Shown: positions 45,108 to 56,896, counted from the stretch's first letter. The stretch: DNA of 64,000 bases from Cladorhizidae sp. MBARI D1340-BT2 (GCA_028752905.1 JAQNBH010000015.1:14832036-14896035), one strand, 5' to 3'. Notes: generated by a model not told the origin, from the sequence alone. A program made the numbers and translations.

Positions 45108-45240
45108 TACCAGGCCAGGTGAGAGAACCCTAACCACTTATTTACACCTCCAAGTACTCGATAGTAATATCCAACCTAGAGAGGTAAAATAGGGAGGAGT
45201 TGAAGCCCATGAGACCTGGAACCCAGCACCTCTGCCAAGC
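45108..45240 (+). repeat. right LTR fragment of gypsy-type element
   Basis: Shares ACCAGGCCAGGT, TTATTTACACCTCCAAG, TAGTAATATCCAACCT and GAGGTAAAATAGGGAGGAG with the left LTR, then diverges after CACCTCTGCCAA. Confidence 0.7.
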
Positions 45241-46290
45241 CTAATCATGATCTAAAGGTTGTAGATAAACCTGAGAGCCTTGGCATTAACATGGGACCTG
45301 TGATACCCATCAACCAAAACTTGTAAAGAATTTCAGCATGTGAGACTAAATCAAAAGCCTTACTGAAGTCTAGAAATGCAATATCAGACTGACAGTTGTT
45401 GTCTAAGAAATTAAATATCTCATGAGATGAGAAGTTGAGTAAGAGACTACTTGTTTTTCATGAATCCAAACTGACTTGATAGGAAAGTGTTCTTTAAAAT
45501 TATTAATACAGGGGGACAGTTGGCATTTTTTACTTTATTTTTCTTTTTACTTGTGGTTACAACTTTAGAGCTCCATAGATTCTGCAAACTTTGTGGTATG
45601 GACTTGATATATAGCTCAAAAGATAAGTATCTCTGTTTGCTCTCTTTTGATACTAAAATATGTTTCATAGGTATAACTATAGGCAAGTTACTAGACCCTA
45701 AAGTGGAGGGACCTCAAAAACCTGAATCCCTGCCAAAATAACTCCAGATTGCAAAATTGGTACGAGTGGCTAAAGGAAAGGCGTTAAAATTTTAGTACAT
45801 GGTCAAGCCCAGGTGGAAAATTGAGGGCGTTGAAAATCAACGTCGCACCCGCGCGCTTGACCACGTACCAAAATTTTAACGAATGCTGATTCTCAACTAG
45901 GGGTAAATTTACCCTGGGGGTAAAAAATGACATGGCATGGGGTAAATAATTGCCTACCTGATAATTGAATAAGGAAAAGGGAATATAAGGCTTATAGACC
46001 TCTAAGCAGGTTGGTATATATACATAACTTACCTGAGGTTTCTCATTATTCAGTGATTGTTCATTGTTTTACTGTATGTCTGGGAAAGTTTTCATTGCTA
46101 TTCAGCATAATGTACCTTACTGGCATATCCATTCATGAAAAACTCATTACAAACCAAAATTTCTATTTACTATAGCTATAGCTAGCTAGCTCATTATAGC
46201 TCAGAGAAAATAGCTAGTTTAAGCTAGCTAACAATAGCTCAATAGTTCATCTGATGGAGATCAGAGAACAACCAAGGTATATAACATATG

Positions 46291-46382
46291 AACTATGGCT
46301 ACTAGGTCTATTCAACTAATATACTACCTTTGACCTTGGTCTCAGGTAGTATATTAGTTGAATAGACCTAGTAGCCATAGTT
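46291..46382. repeat. near-perfect 92-nt hairpin
   Basis: Two 39-nt arms (46291-46329 and 46344-46382) are exact reverse complements. The 14-nt loop itself contains GACC-TT-GGTC. It lies about 25 bp before the hAT ORF relic. See the finding. Confidence 0.93.
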
Positions 46383-46406
46383 TATATTTTCTTTTCAGAT
46401 TGTGCC

Positions 46407-48131
46407 ATGTCCAAGAACGTACATACCTGGATTCATATGTACAATATGGCTTTGACTTTGTTGTTGTGGATGGTGTGGCCTCAGTGTCTGCTGTGCTCAA
46501 AAGTCCTTGGAAATGGGTCACTGAAGCCTTCAATACTGAAACAGCATCTGGAAGCTACACATCCTGCCCATGCATCTAATGACCATGCTAAATTTGAGGT
46601 AAAGAGAGCTAGGTTTAGGGCTGCAGGATACTGCCTACACTTGGCTTCGTATCTGAGAAGAAACCAATGTGCTTGTGGCTTCCTATCATGTAGTGCAGCG
46701 AATAGCAAAGGCAATGAAACCTCATGACATTATCTAGAAGCTGAATAAACCTTGTGCCTTAGACATGGTCGAACATGTATGTGGGGAAAAAAGCAAAACA
46801 GAAAATTCAAGACGTTCCCCTTTCTAATGACACAATTCATTGACGTATTATTGAAATGTCTCAAGATATTTGTCATCAAGTTACAGATCAAATCTAGCCC
46901 AGCAAAAAATTTCTTTGCCACTTGATGAATCCTGTGATGTTGCAAATTTCTTACAACTTCTTGTTTTTGTCCGTTACATATGAGGAAAAGAACTGAAGAA
47001 TGAATTTCTCTTCTGTGAAAATCTCCAACAAACCACAAAGGCTACTGATATAATGCAGAAAACTCAAGACTTCTTTGAAAGGAACAATCTCACATGGGAC
47101 ATTATTGGTTCAATCTGTACTGATGGAGTCCCAGTCATGATGGGAGTGAGTCAGGCTTCACTCACTGCACTTGTGAAGCAAAAGGCCAACCAATGTGATA
47201 ATAACACATTGTGTTCATCACAGACATGCATTGGCTGCAAAAACGCTTCCTGAAAATCTGAAAACGGTTTTGCAGAAAATTTTTGAGGCTGTTAATTTCA
47301 TTCGTGCCTGAGTACTGAATCACTGTTTGTTCAAAGCTTTTTGTGATGAGATGGGTTCTGAGCATAACTCTTTTGCTTCAAACTGAGGTGAGGTGGCTTT
47401 CACGTGGACTTATACTTAATCGTGTGTTTGAGCTCTGTACTGAGGTAGAGATTTTTCTTCGTGATCAGGATTCAAAGCTGTGTGAAAACTTTGCTAATAT
47501 TCATCGCCGGTTTAGGGTACCTCTCAGATATATTTACCCATCTTAACCAAGTCAACAAACAACTCCAGGGAACATCAGTAACCATTGTTTAAGCAAGTGA
47601 AAAGATGACAGCATTGCAGACAAAGCTGGGCTTATGGGCACGAAGAGTTCATCAAAGTAACTTGGCAAATTTTCCAAACTTGGATGAGGTCATTAGTGAA
47701 AACTTAGTGTGTTACCTGAGATAAATGACATCATAGATAATTCTTGAAGGAAAACTTCACTGGCCACATTTCAAAAGACATGATTCCTACAGAGAGATGG
47801 ATAAAAATACCTTTTACCACTGAACTGTCAGAAATAAAAGATGGCGACAAAAGATGAGCTGATTGATCTTCAATCCTCTGCTAATCTTAGAGAAGAATTT
47901 GAAAAGGTTGGTGTTGATTTTTGGATAAAACTCACAGATTCATTCCCACTTCTTACTCAGCGTGCCTTCCAAGTGCTTCTTCCTTTTCTCACTACATACT
48001 TATGTGAATCAGGGTTCTTAACTTTAGTAGCAATGAAGACAAAGGCCAGGAATCGCGTGAAAATCGATGACGATATGAAAGTAGCGTTGTCATCAACAGC
48101 TCCTCGAATAAAAAACTGGTTGACTCAATGA
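46407..48131 (+). pseudogene. ZBED/SCAND3-like hAT transposase relic
   Basis: Starts MSKNVHTWIHMYNMAL, where the family has MSKKRKxNExYxxYGF. It continues with a BED-type zinc finger (PQCLLCSKVLG...KQHLEATHPAH). Later blocks: LPLDES-like near 46915, FFERNNLTWDIIGSICTDGV (47070-47120) carrying the second catalytic Asp, a broken KTLP segment, EVRWLSRGLILNRVFELCTE (47385-47440), and the C-terminal VDFWIKLTDSFPLLTQRAFQ...TTYLCESGFLTLVAMKTKAR. The last is the conserved hAT dimerisation motif and stays open at 47841-48131. Frameshifts and stops lie between blocks. Confidence 0.82.
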
Positions 48132-48689
48132 GTCAGCAGTGTTCCCACTGATAATGCTTCTGGTGTTTCTGCTTTGTAGTGAAACGAATGGACTATATAA
48201 TTTCTTTCTTTATCAAAGTATATTACTATATTTTATGCAAACCTAGATAATAAATGTGTTTTCTTATCTTCTTACTTTTCTGTGCCTTTATGATGGCTAT
48301 TCATTTTTTGTATGGGAGTAAGGGGGTAAATGTCAAAATACATCAGGCTGAGGGGATAAATGATGAAGGAATGGTTGAGAATCCCTGCTCTAGGGCTTCC
48401 TCTAGCCACTTGTACCAATTTTTGCACTTAGCAATCTGGAGTTATTTTGGCGGAGGTTGCAGGGATTCAGGTTTTTGAAGTCCCTCCACTTTAGTGTCTA
48501 GTAACTTTCCTATAGTTATACTTATGAAACATATTTTAGTATCAAAAGAGAACACACAGAGAGACCTATCTTTTAAGCTATATATCAAGTCCATACCATG
48601 AAGTTTGCAGAATCTACGGAGCTCTAGAGTTGTAACCACAAGTTTAAAAAAAAGTAAAACATGCCAACAGTCCCCCCTTAATACAGTGT

Positions 48690-50590
48690 ATCCTAGGACC
48701 ATGTTAAGAAGGCAGAAGGAGATTGGATGATGAAATTCCACCATTTAAAAAAATAGGACAGATCTTGTGAACTTTCGAATAGATTGAGAGGGAAAATGAG
48801 GGGAAAAGTTGAGTGATCGATGGAGTTAAAGAGGAGGAACACAATTTCAAAAATGGACTAGTATCAGCTGAGTCAATCTCAATCTTACTTAACTTGGATT
48901 GTGGTGTGGGAAGTTCCTCTACAGGTAGTGTAAGTGCTTTAGGGTGAGGGGAGAGGAGGCTAAGAGGGAGAACATTTCCGTGGAGAAGATCAGAGTTTGG
49001 AGGGGGGGAGGGGGGGCAACACCAATGGTATATATAGGTGAAACAGAATTGTTAAATAGAGGCAGGTCTTCATGACATCACCTGAATCGAAGTCCAAAGG
49101 CTTAGCTCGCTTTTGTGGCTATTTTATCAGGGTTCTCAGTTACAGACAACTTGACCTGAACATTTGGAAGATGGATAGATCATGTCTGATGTACGCCTCC
49201 GGAAGTGCTTAAAGTAATGCACAAAATGTAATAATATTGATTTTGTACTAAAACCATGTGGTAGGTTCTCTAGATTTATGTTCTAAATGGTCTGCATCAA
49301 TCACTATAAGAGCCATAGCTCCTGCCACCTTTGGCAATACTGCTGAAGTTATCATGTAAGAGCAGAGAAGGCCTTTTGGCAAGGTCATGTTCAAGGTATT
49401 AGGCATTGCATTGTCTTGATTGGAAGAAAAAAATTTGCACAGTTTTATATCAAATATGAAATGTACTCCCATGAGAGAATGCAAGAGAGAGAGTGTGAAA
49501 GATGGATCTACTTGGGCCAGCCCCACCTGCAAGAGTATGTCATCATGGTATTGTAAATGCTGTAGTAGGTCTTAGAATATCGTAAGTAATAAAAATACAC
49601 TGTCTCCCTACAGGAAGTTTCTTCAGTAAGTTGAAGCAGACTACACAATCTTGGGTTTGTCTTGATGTATTGGTGGGCAAGGCGGTACCCTTGTTGGTAA
49701 TGCAGCACAGGAATGTTCTTGCCACAGAGAGACAGCAATAAATGTGTATCAGTGGTTGCATGAATGCGTTCTACTTCTCTGCCCGGTGGCCCAGATTGGT
49801 GGTTCAAAACAACTTTCACAAACCTAAGATTGGTTGTGGTGGGATGTGTACTGGCTCATACTGTAGCTATTGGTGCTTTATATACAACATACAACATTAT
49901 GCAATTATTATATAAAATTACAACAGTATCACAGAGGGCACCCACTGAATAGATATGGTTGTTTGATCTAGTCGGCACAAGCCACACACCAACACTGGTT
50001 TGGTCTATATAAATATCGTATATAATGTTAGATGGACTTGGGTCCAGTGCTCTGGTGAACCTAGTGGATCTGAGTCTGGTGCACCTGTGAACCCAGCGGA
50101 CCTGGTCTGATGATGTCAGAAATAATAGAAACCAATTCTTGTAACCAGGGTTAACATGGAAATAGTGGATAAGCATGACCCTGCCACTTCCTTACCCATC
50201 ATATCTGCTCACATGTGGACAGTACCATTGTTCACTCTGATAAAATAGGCGGGTGGCATCTATGCCTGGAGTATCATCACACTGAACTCTGACCCCCACT
50301 CACCGTGCCACAGAGGTGCATACCCTGAATCATATTAGAATCATGTGAGTAACATGGAAAATTTGAACGGGGGGACGATTATCTAAGAAAATTTGACTCG
50401 GGAGGCGGTTGCGTAACATTGGCCATAGGTATGAAGCATGCAGAAGCTACTTCTATTTTGTGAAGTGCATATATACGAGGCTAAAAAGGAGTACATGACA
50501 TTACAGCATTAGAACACCTCAACAAAAACATACAGAAATGCAACAACAAAATTTAATGTTCACGGTATGATAAAAATTGCAGAATGCGAT
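48690..50590. other. unassigned; two protein-like minus-strand frames
   Basis: Minus frames at 49248-49532 and 49508-49819 (the latter with HYQQGYRLAHQYIKTNPRLC) look protein-like and overlap slightly, but match no family I can name. Poly-G runs near 49000. They could be decayed element or host exons; I see no secure splice pair. Confidence 0.3.
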
Positions 50591-50629
50591 AGAGTTCTCA
50601 TTCCCCCCCCCCCACTGACTTGTCTCCAG

Positions 50630-52640
50630 TTAGCCTTTCTTTCATAAATATTCTCTGATGATGGAATAAATTCAGTGTCTCACGATGAATCAAGAGCACT
50701 AATTCACTCAACCTCTCTTCTTTCATTGAAGAACATGTCCAAAGCTTTAGACGACAAAGAGCAGAAAAAGATCTCTCACAAGATACACTTCCTAGTTAAA
50801 AAGACTGTTAAAATTTTATTAATTGCGGGGAATGACTGAGGATTACACTCATAGAGAGAACGGCTAGCTGTACCTGGCCTCCTTTTAGGTGAAACAGATC
50901 CATAAAACTTTTTCCATTTAGTTATTTCAACAGGAAAGTCAGTCTTCTCTTCCAAGGACATAAATTTCCCATAATAAGAAGTGATACTCTATCAATTTTA
51001 TTGCTACTCAGTTTGGATAAATAGATTCAGCTGCAATAATTTCCTTGTGCTCATTGGAAAATCGTGTTTCTAACTGCTCAACGACATGGTCAATAAATGT
51101 AGTAATCAGAAGGAGTCTGGCTAACATGTCCTGCATTGGCTCGATGGCGCTGAACAGTAGCAGTTCATAGTTTCACAATTGTTAAATTAATAGACAAGGC
51201 TAGCATTTCAATTCTGCTCCAAACTTTCTCCCAGCAGTCATTTTTTCTGGCATCCTGAATGCATTTCTTTGCAGTGTTTACATCCCTGTAGGCTTCTGCA
51301 AGATCACACTGCTTATCTTAAAGCTAGTATCACTGAAAACTAAGGAAACAAAGAACTGCCTGTTACCAAATTGGCTATCTTCTAGAAGCCGCATATATGT
51401 GACATATTGGGCTAAAAGAGTCCTCACCCTTGCAGTTCAATGGGTGGCACAAAATTTAGGCACAAGATACCTCCTTGAACCTGCTTCTATTTCAGTCAAA
51501 GGTTCACTAAGCTCATCATCATCTTCAAGAAGTCAAGAAGCTTTTTTCCTTGTTCAGTAGCTGCAACTTCAAAAAAAAATTCTTTATGCTTGGCTCTACC
51601 AGATAAAAACCATGTCAACTTTTGGATATCATCAAAAAGGTTACGGATAATGGTACACCCGTACAACTTCTGTAAATGGCAAGATTCAAAACATGTGAAC
51701 GGCAATGAACATATGTGGCATGGGGATATTTTTCAGATACTTTAGCCTGTACTCCATTTCTACTTGAACTCATTACAGAGGCTCCATCATACACTTGACC
51801 AACTAGAAAAGACATGTTCAATCCACATTGCTCAAATGTAGAGAGCAAAGCATCAGCAAATATTTGAGCATCAATTTTAATAAACCCCAGGAATCTTCAT
51901 AAACTTCACAATTATTAACAAACCTTGCACAGATACTAACATGTTCCACATTTGAAAGGTCTTCAGTTTCATCAGCCATGAGACTCCAGTATGATGAAAA
52001 CATTGACAAAATATTCTCACGAATAGCGCCTACGCATATGGAAATTATTGTATTCTGTACTAGGGGTGATGTATATATACCTAGCATTTTCAACAGCATG
52101 CTCTTTAAGATCTGTGTCAAACTGTGACTTAGCGAAGTTTCTATCTTTAGTTTTTGTGATCTTGTTCCAATTACCTCGAAAAGCAATGCCTCTCTTGCCA
52201 AGGGCTACAACCACATCAATGAATGACAAAATGCCCTTCTTAGTATGGGCCTGCTGAATTCCCACTACTTTAGCCATTAGTGAAGCAACATCTAAACCAG
52301 GTTGTTGGAGTTTTTAGGAAAAGACAAGCTTTCCCATCTGCTCTTGTGCTTCACTTTCCTTGTGCTTATCAAATAAGCTGCTCTTTTTACCGAGAGCTTT
52401 CTTCCTTTTATTAAAGCCCAGGGGGAAGAAAACGGGGATTTGGTGTCTACACTTGCAAAGCACAGGCATGGCAGACAAGTATGCACTATCATTTGATATG
52501 CTATAAAGCAACCATGGCCTATTTACTGTCCAGCTTAGACTAAATCTTCTCCCTGAAGTGACAGGGAACACAAAATTAGGTTGAAATTTAAACTTGGACG
52601 TCAAGAGTGTTAGCTTGTCATCGACATCCAATAAGGAATG
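50630..52640 (-). pseudogene. ZMYM/TTF-type hAT transposase relic, minus strand
   Basis: Reading right to left: an N-terminal TTF-zinc-finger region (FVFPVTSGRRFSLSWTVNRP, 52550), GIAFRGNWN (52170), the YTSPLVQNTIISICVGAIRE block, SYWSLMADETEDLSNVEHVS (about 51950-52000) with the first catalytic Asp, LVGQVYDGASVMSSSRNGVQ (about 51760-51810) with the second, YPHATYVHCRSHVLNLAI, a basic KKLYGS region (50900), and CERSFS with LRRLKLW-like and EERLSELVLLIHRE (50660-50760) at the C-terminus. Frameshifts throughout. The right end near 52867-52880 reads AATACGGCCCTG, a typical terminus of such elements. Confidence 0.8.
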
Positions 52641-52794
52641 CTTTCCAGCATAAAGTGCTGGCAGCCAGATGGCAAATATATTTTTTGCACTGCTAGCACA
52701 CTGACAGCTAAAATTAACAGGGTGATGTTTTAATTAATTATACATCATACATGTACTGATTATGTGACTCTTGACATCCAAGCCCACCTAATTT

Positions 52795-52880
52795 TTGGGG
52801 GCCTCTGAATTTTGTAGCCAAATATATCAGGGAGGGGGCGACTGCCCCCCCTGCCCCCCCCCCCTAAATACGGCCCTGCT
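52795..52880 (-). repeat. G/C-rich terminus of the minus-strand hAT
   Basis: The minus strand reads CAGGGCCGTATTTAG, a C/G-rich run and GGGCAGTCGCCCCC. This CAGGGCCGTATTTAGG start is characteristic of many animal hAT ends. The matching left end near 50600 is only suggested by a C run. Confidence 0.6.
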
Positions 52881-52959
52881 AGCACAAACATTAATGTAAT
52901 GAAAATGCAGATTAAAATCAAGTTCAAGAGAATGAGAGGTGGCAGTTGCTGTCGTACCT

Positions 52960-53650
52960 AGATGAATTTATGTGGAGAGAGCATCAAACTTGTAGCTGGG
53001 ACCTGTACTGTCAAGTCTAAAGATACAATTAGTTTTCTACAACAGAAGGGCCTGTTGTAATCCCACAAAGTTTGCCCAACATGTGGTTCTGCCATAAACA
53101 AGCAGAAATGTGGCGTCATTGAGGACAAGTACAGGTAAAATGTGCCTTTAATAATGTGGACTACAATATATATATTCTAAAATATTTGGTCAATGCATAT
53201 ATCAATGCTTCATTAGGTGTTGTATGAACAGCACTTGCAGAAAATCAGTCTCCTTGAGGGAATGGCCTTTTTTCATAATCCTTCAAAATAATTCATAGTG
53301 CTCATGGTGGAGCCATAAATATATACTCAGTCACTCGGGCAGCACGGGAGGTTGAAGTCGGCCATTTGCGATTGCCAATGGTGAGAGAGATCTGTGGTTG
53401 GAGACTTCTCAACCATGATGTCCTCATGTTAGGAGGTGCTACTGTGCATCCTCAGGTTGTCCAGATCGACGAGTCATGCTTCAACCACAAGCTAAAGTGC
53501 TTATCCTGTTTTTTATTTTTACAAATTTCATTAGCTTTACTTTCAGAATAGCATCATTGTGCCTATTGGGCCCCAGTTTGGGGGTTTGGGTTCATAGATA
53601 CTTCCAACACACCTGCACTTGGTACACCCTCACTGCCAATAATACGCCAT
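52960..53650 (+). pseudogene. Merlin (IS1016/ISXO2-like) transposase relic
   Basis: Plus-strand blocks in order: FLQQKGLL followed by HKVCPTCGSAINKQKCGVIE (53040-53120), a CxxC ribbon as in ISXO2-type transposases; ICGWRLLNHDVLMLGGATVH (53385-53450); VVQIDESCFNHKLK (53455-53500), holding the catalytic Asp; and VWGFGFIDTSNTPALG (53578-53625). These match the CPxCGS..., G-V-QIDESxFNHKxK and VFGFxDTSxxPALG motifs of Merlin transposases. Stops and frameshifts separate them. The C-terminal His/Glu segment is lost before the next hAT relic. Confidence 0.72.
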
Positions 53651-53880
53651 GTGAGGTCTGGAAGCACGGGGGTAGGAAGGGGGTGAGGGGGAGGGGGGGG
53701 ATGCAACCCTTCTTTTCGAAAGCACTAAGAAATCTGTGACATACTTAGCTATTTTAGTAACATGAGGCTGTAAGTTATTTTTAGCATGTTTACTTAGCAA
53801 TGACGTGTAAATCATTGGTCAGTGACATCATTGTCATGTGACAGAAAAGCAGGTGTCAGTTCAGTGCATAGTAGTGGAGC

Positions 53881-56284
53881 ATGGCTATGTCTCAGAAGAA
53901 GCTGACCTCTTTCTTCACAGTTGGTTTAAGTTCAGCTGACTCTCAAACTACCTGTGTACATTCTGGTACATTCTGTTAATGAAGATCAAAATATTCATGT
54001 GGATAACAGTCAGAATTTACTGAGCAGTGAAACAGATAAGGAGCCCCAGGGCCATGAAGTTGAACCTCACAGCCAAGAAGTGCAATTGTAAGAGTCTGCT
54101 CCATGTGAATGTCCTTGTTGTTCAGATGTTGTTCCCTATCATCCACTGGATCTCTCTGAATCCCGGACTAGCCACTGCAGTCAAAGACAAGGCACACTTT
54201 TAAGTTATTCAAGAAAGATACACCTGGGTGGTTTACTAAGTATCCTTGGATAAGTGTGTGCACAACCAAATACAAGGTCTTCTGCTCAATACGCCTGCAT
54301 GCTAAGAAGCTAAATTTGCTGGTTTTTAGTAAATCATCACCAAAATCTACGTTTATTAATGATGGATTTGGACACTGGGGCAAAGCTTTGAAAAGATTTG
54401 AAGAACATGAGAAAAGCAACACTCACAAAGAAGCTGTGGCAAAAATTGCTACTACCACATCTATTGCTATTTCAACAAGGCTGAATGAACAACATGCTTC
54501 TGCTCAGTCACTTCACAGGGACATGTTAATGAAGGTCATTAGCAGTATCAAATTCTTAGCAAGACAGGGACTGCCTTTGCGTGGCCACAACAATGATATT
54601 CAGGGTAATCTCCATCAATTGGAGCTGAGGATGATCCACACTTAAAGGAATGGCCGATTATACATCTCCAACTATCGTTAATGAAATAATTGCCCTAATG
54701 GGTCAAGAAGTTCTTCGAGGACTGCTTGAAGAGATCAGGGCTGCAAATTGGTTTAGTATAATTGCTGATGAAGCTTAAGATGTTTCTCATAATGAACAAA
54801 TCAGCATATCGATTCGATGGGTCGATCGTAATTACATGATTCATGAAGACCCACTCTGTCTAGTGCAATTGGAAAACACTAGAGCTTATACTTTGTTTAG
54901 TGTTACCAAAGATTTTTTAATTCGATGCTCTTTACCGATCATTCTATGTAGAGGACAAGCATTCGATGGAGCATCCAATATGAGTGGAGTTTGCAATGGA
55001 GTACACGCGCTTATCAAGAAAGAAGCAAGTCAAGCTCTATATGTCCACTGTATGGCACACAGTTTGAATTTATGTGTTCAGGAAGCCTCAACTAAATGTG
55101 CTTTACTACACAATGCAATGGAAGTTGTATTTGACTTGGTACAATTGATTAAGTTCTCCCCAAAACGACTTGCTCTTTTTGATAATTTGAGAAAAGAAGT
55201 ATCCATCCAAAGTGGTAGAGAAACTTTATCACCATCACTTAGAACATTGTGTCCCACAAGATGGACTGTAAGAACTGGCTCCCTCAAGAGTATACTGATT
55301 AACTACAAATTGCTACCAAAAACTTTAAATTCAAGAAATGAGTAAATCTGCTCCACGAGTTGCTTCCTGAATAGTTATGTTTTTGGCTTGTAAGTTAGAT
55401 GAAAACTGTTCTGATGATGAGAACACTAGTACACCAAGTTTTAAACCAAAAAATATATCAAAGGATTCCAGCTGTCCACGTCCTTTGGCAGCATATTCGT
55501 CACTTCCTTGCTGGATGAGATTTCTCAGGATTGAAGATAAATTCAGCCAATTTTATGATGAAGTTAAAAAAAAACAATCAAGCTGTTTAACAGAAGAACC
55601 AACTCTGCCACGTTATCATAAAATGCCTAAAAGATATGATGATGGCTCAAGTCCTCATCAATACCATAGCCCAAAAGCCCGTTATCGACATGCCTATTTT
55701 GAGGTGCTTGAAGTCGTAGCTGGAGAGATAGAGCATAGATTTGATCAGCCAGACCTTAAAACTGCTATATAGTAATGGTGAAAGATCAGTGACAGTGTTT
55801 CAAAGTATCTTGAAACTGATATTAACTGCACTCGTCTGAATACCCACCTCTCAATGGTTCTGGATATGATTAGAACAGCTGAATCTAGTGACTCTGTTTC
55901 CATAAAGAAAGTGACAAATATTCGAACAATTGTGGATGCAGTAGACATTAGCAATGCTTTCAAGGGAATGCTAACAGAAATTGATAAATTGCTGAGAATC
56001 TACTTCACTTTTCCTGTAACAAGTGCAACTGCAGAAAGGTCTTTTTCTTCTATGCGAAGTTAAAACATCTTAGAAGCACAATGACCAATTGTAGGCTGAA
56101 CAATTTATTTCTGTTGTACATTCACAATGATAGAACTGACAAACTTGACTTGTGTAAACTTGCTAAGGCATTCAATCAAAGCCGAGTAAATTACTTTGGA
56201 ATGTTTTGTGATGATAAGAATCATGCATATATACCTTCAATGTTTTTCAAAATACTTTTTTTCCTTCACAATATCATTACATGA
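53881..56284 (+). pseudogene. ZMYM1/TTF-type hAT transposase relic, plus strand
   Basis: Begins MAMSQKKLTSFFTVGLSSAD at 53881. A TTF zinc-finger remnant follows (FINDGFGHWGKALKRFEEHE, 54345-54410), then RQGLPLRGHNND, IIADEA with VSHNEQISISIRW (first catalytic region, 54760-54820), CRGQAFDGASNMSGVCNGVH (54950-55005) with the second Asp, LYVHCMAHSLNLCVQ, LIKFSPKRLALFDNLRKEVS, LCPTRWTVRTGSL, the MPKRYDDGSSPHQYHSPKAR block (55625-55690), and FPVTSATAERSFSSMRS (56010-56060). The last is the conserved C-terminal motif carrying the catalytic Glu. At least five stops or frameshifts. Despite these, all expected blocks are present in order, so decay is recent compared with the other relics. Confidence 0.87.
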
Positions 56285-56289
56285 CATAC

Positions 56290-56580
56290 ATAATCTAAAA
56301 TGGGACAGATAAATTGTAGCACCCCCACCTCAAATGATCTTCCAACCCCCCTGGGAAGTGAGGTGTGGAGCGACCAGTAGAGAACATACACCACAGTAGG
56401 ATCAATGCGGGGGATCACATAATTATTTGTCGCGACATAGCGTTATTGTGTTTGCATGTACAATTAGCAGCAATTTCTGCCCACAAAAAATTAAAAACGC
56501 GTTTACGCACTTGCTGGAACCCCCCCCCCCCCTCGAATAGCATAGCGATTGGTAAAGGGTCACTACTACGCAGTCAAGTT
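56290..56580. other. hAT flank with poly-C tract
   Basis: C run at 56520-56533 followed by GAATAGC. No supported gene. Confidence 0.4.
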
Positions 56581-56581
56581 A

Positions 56582-56618
56582 TCACGTGAATTATTGTATT
56601 CTGGCGTGGGTCACGTGA
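56582..56618. promoter_or_regulatory. two TCACGTGA palindromes upstream of SLC25 gene
   Basis: Exact TCACGTGA at 56582-56589 and 56611-56618, spaced 29 bp start to start, about 230-260 bp before the ATG at 56845. This 8-mer is the extended E-box bound by USF, MITF/TFE and related bHLH-ZIP factors in animals. Regulatory use here is inference. Confidence 0.5.
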
Positions 56619-56844
56619 TTCACACTGGACACACCTTCAGAGATTTCCTCTGAATGCGCCGGCCTGGTGGCAGTCAATGTGGCTTTGTACAAAGTAATCT
56701 CGCGTGGCCGCCGGATGTCTAGTCGCTGGCACGGATAGACCAGAAAGTCAACCAGGCGGTACTTCATAAGTGTGGATTGGGTCCAAGCTCAGGTGGAGAG
56801 TAACAGCAGAATAATTGGCTGTATGCTTAAAAACTTCTCAAGTC

Positions 56845-56896
56845 ATGGGTAATGCAGGCGATGTGGGCAAGGACTTTGTTGCTGGATGGTTTGGAG
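56845..56896 (+). CDS. mitochondrial carrier, SLC25A45/47/48-like, exon 1
   Basis: From the ATG at 56845 it reads MGNAGDVGKDFVAGWFG plus one base, closing at donor GTACGTG. It is the N-terminal start of the first transmembrane helix of a mitochondrial inner-membrane carrier; FVAGW(I/F)GG is typical of the SLC25A45/47/48 subgroup, whose members begin with a very short N-terminus. The ATG is chosen because it opens the conserved region with no upstream extension. Two TCACGTGA sites lie upstream. Continues in exons 2 and 3. Confidence 0.82.

Larger units (their letters stand above)
40640..45240 (+). mobile_element. Ty3/gypsy-type LTR retrotransposon, decayed
   Basis: Assembled from a left LTR (40640-40936), a primer binding site beginning TGGTGTCAGAAATGGGA right after it, a gag relic, an integrase zinc-binding region near 44.6 kb and a right LTR fragment (45108-45240). 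Between gag and integrase lie about 3 kb that include a minus-strand relic of a different family (42120-43930). Protease, reverse transcriptase and RNase H are not recognisable. Confidence 0.65.
45884..48387 (+). mobile_element. hAT transposon, ZBED/SCAND3-like, nested in foldback B
   Basis: Probable imperfect ends are GCTGATTCTCAAC on the left and GTTGAGAATCCCTGC on the right, which mirror each other. No clear 8-bp target duplication is visible. The transposase relic is described separately. Confidence 0.62.
45512..48677. mobile_element. foldback element, copy B, split by a hAT insertion
   Basis: The left arm starts GGGGACAGTTGGC at 45512 and the right arm ends GCCAACAGTCCCCCC at 48677. Flanks are an identical 9-bp direct repeat TTAATACAG (45503-45511 and 48678-48686). 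The arms are mirror copies containing TCAAAAGATA(A/G)G, GAGCTCC...TTCTGCAAACTT and AGTGGAGGGAC. The centre of the left half has the same CCACCCGCGC palindrome as copy A. About 2.5 kb in the middle is a hAT element, without which the foldback would be about 0.66 kb. Confidence 0.82.
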
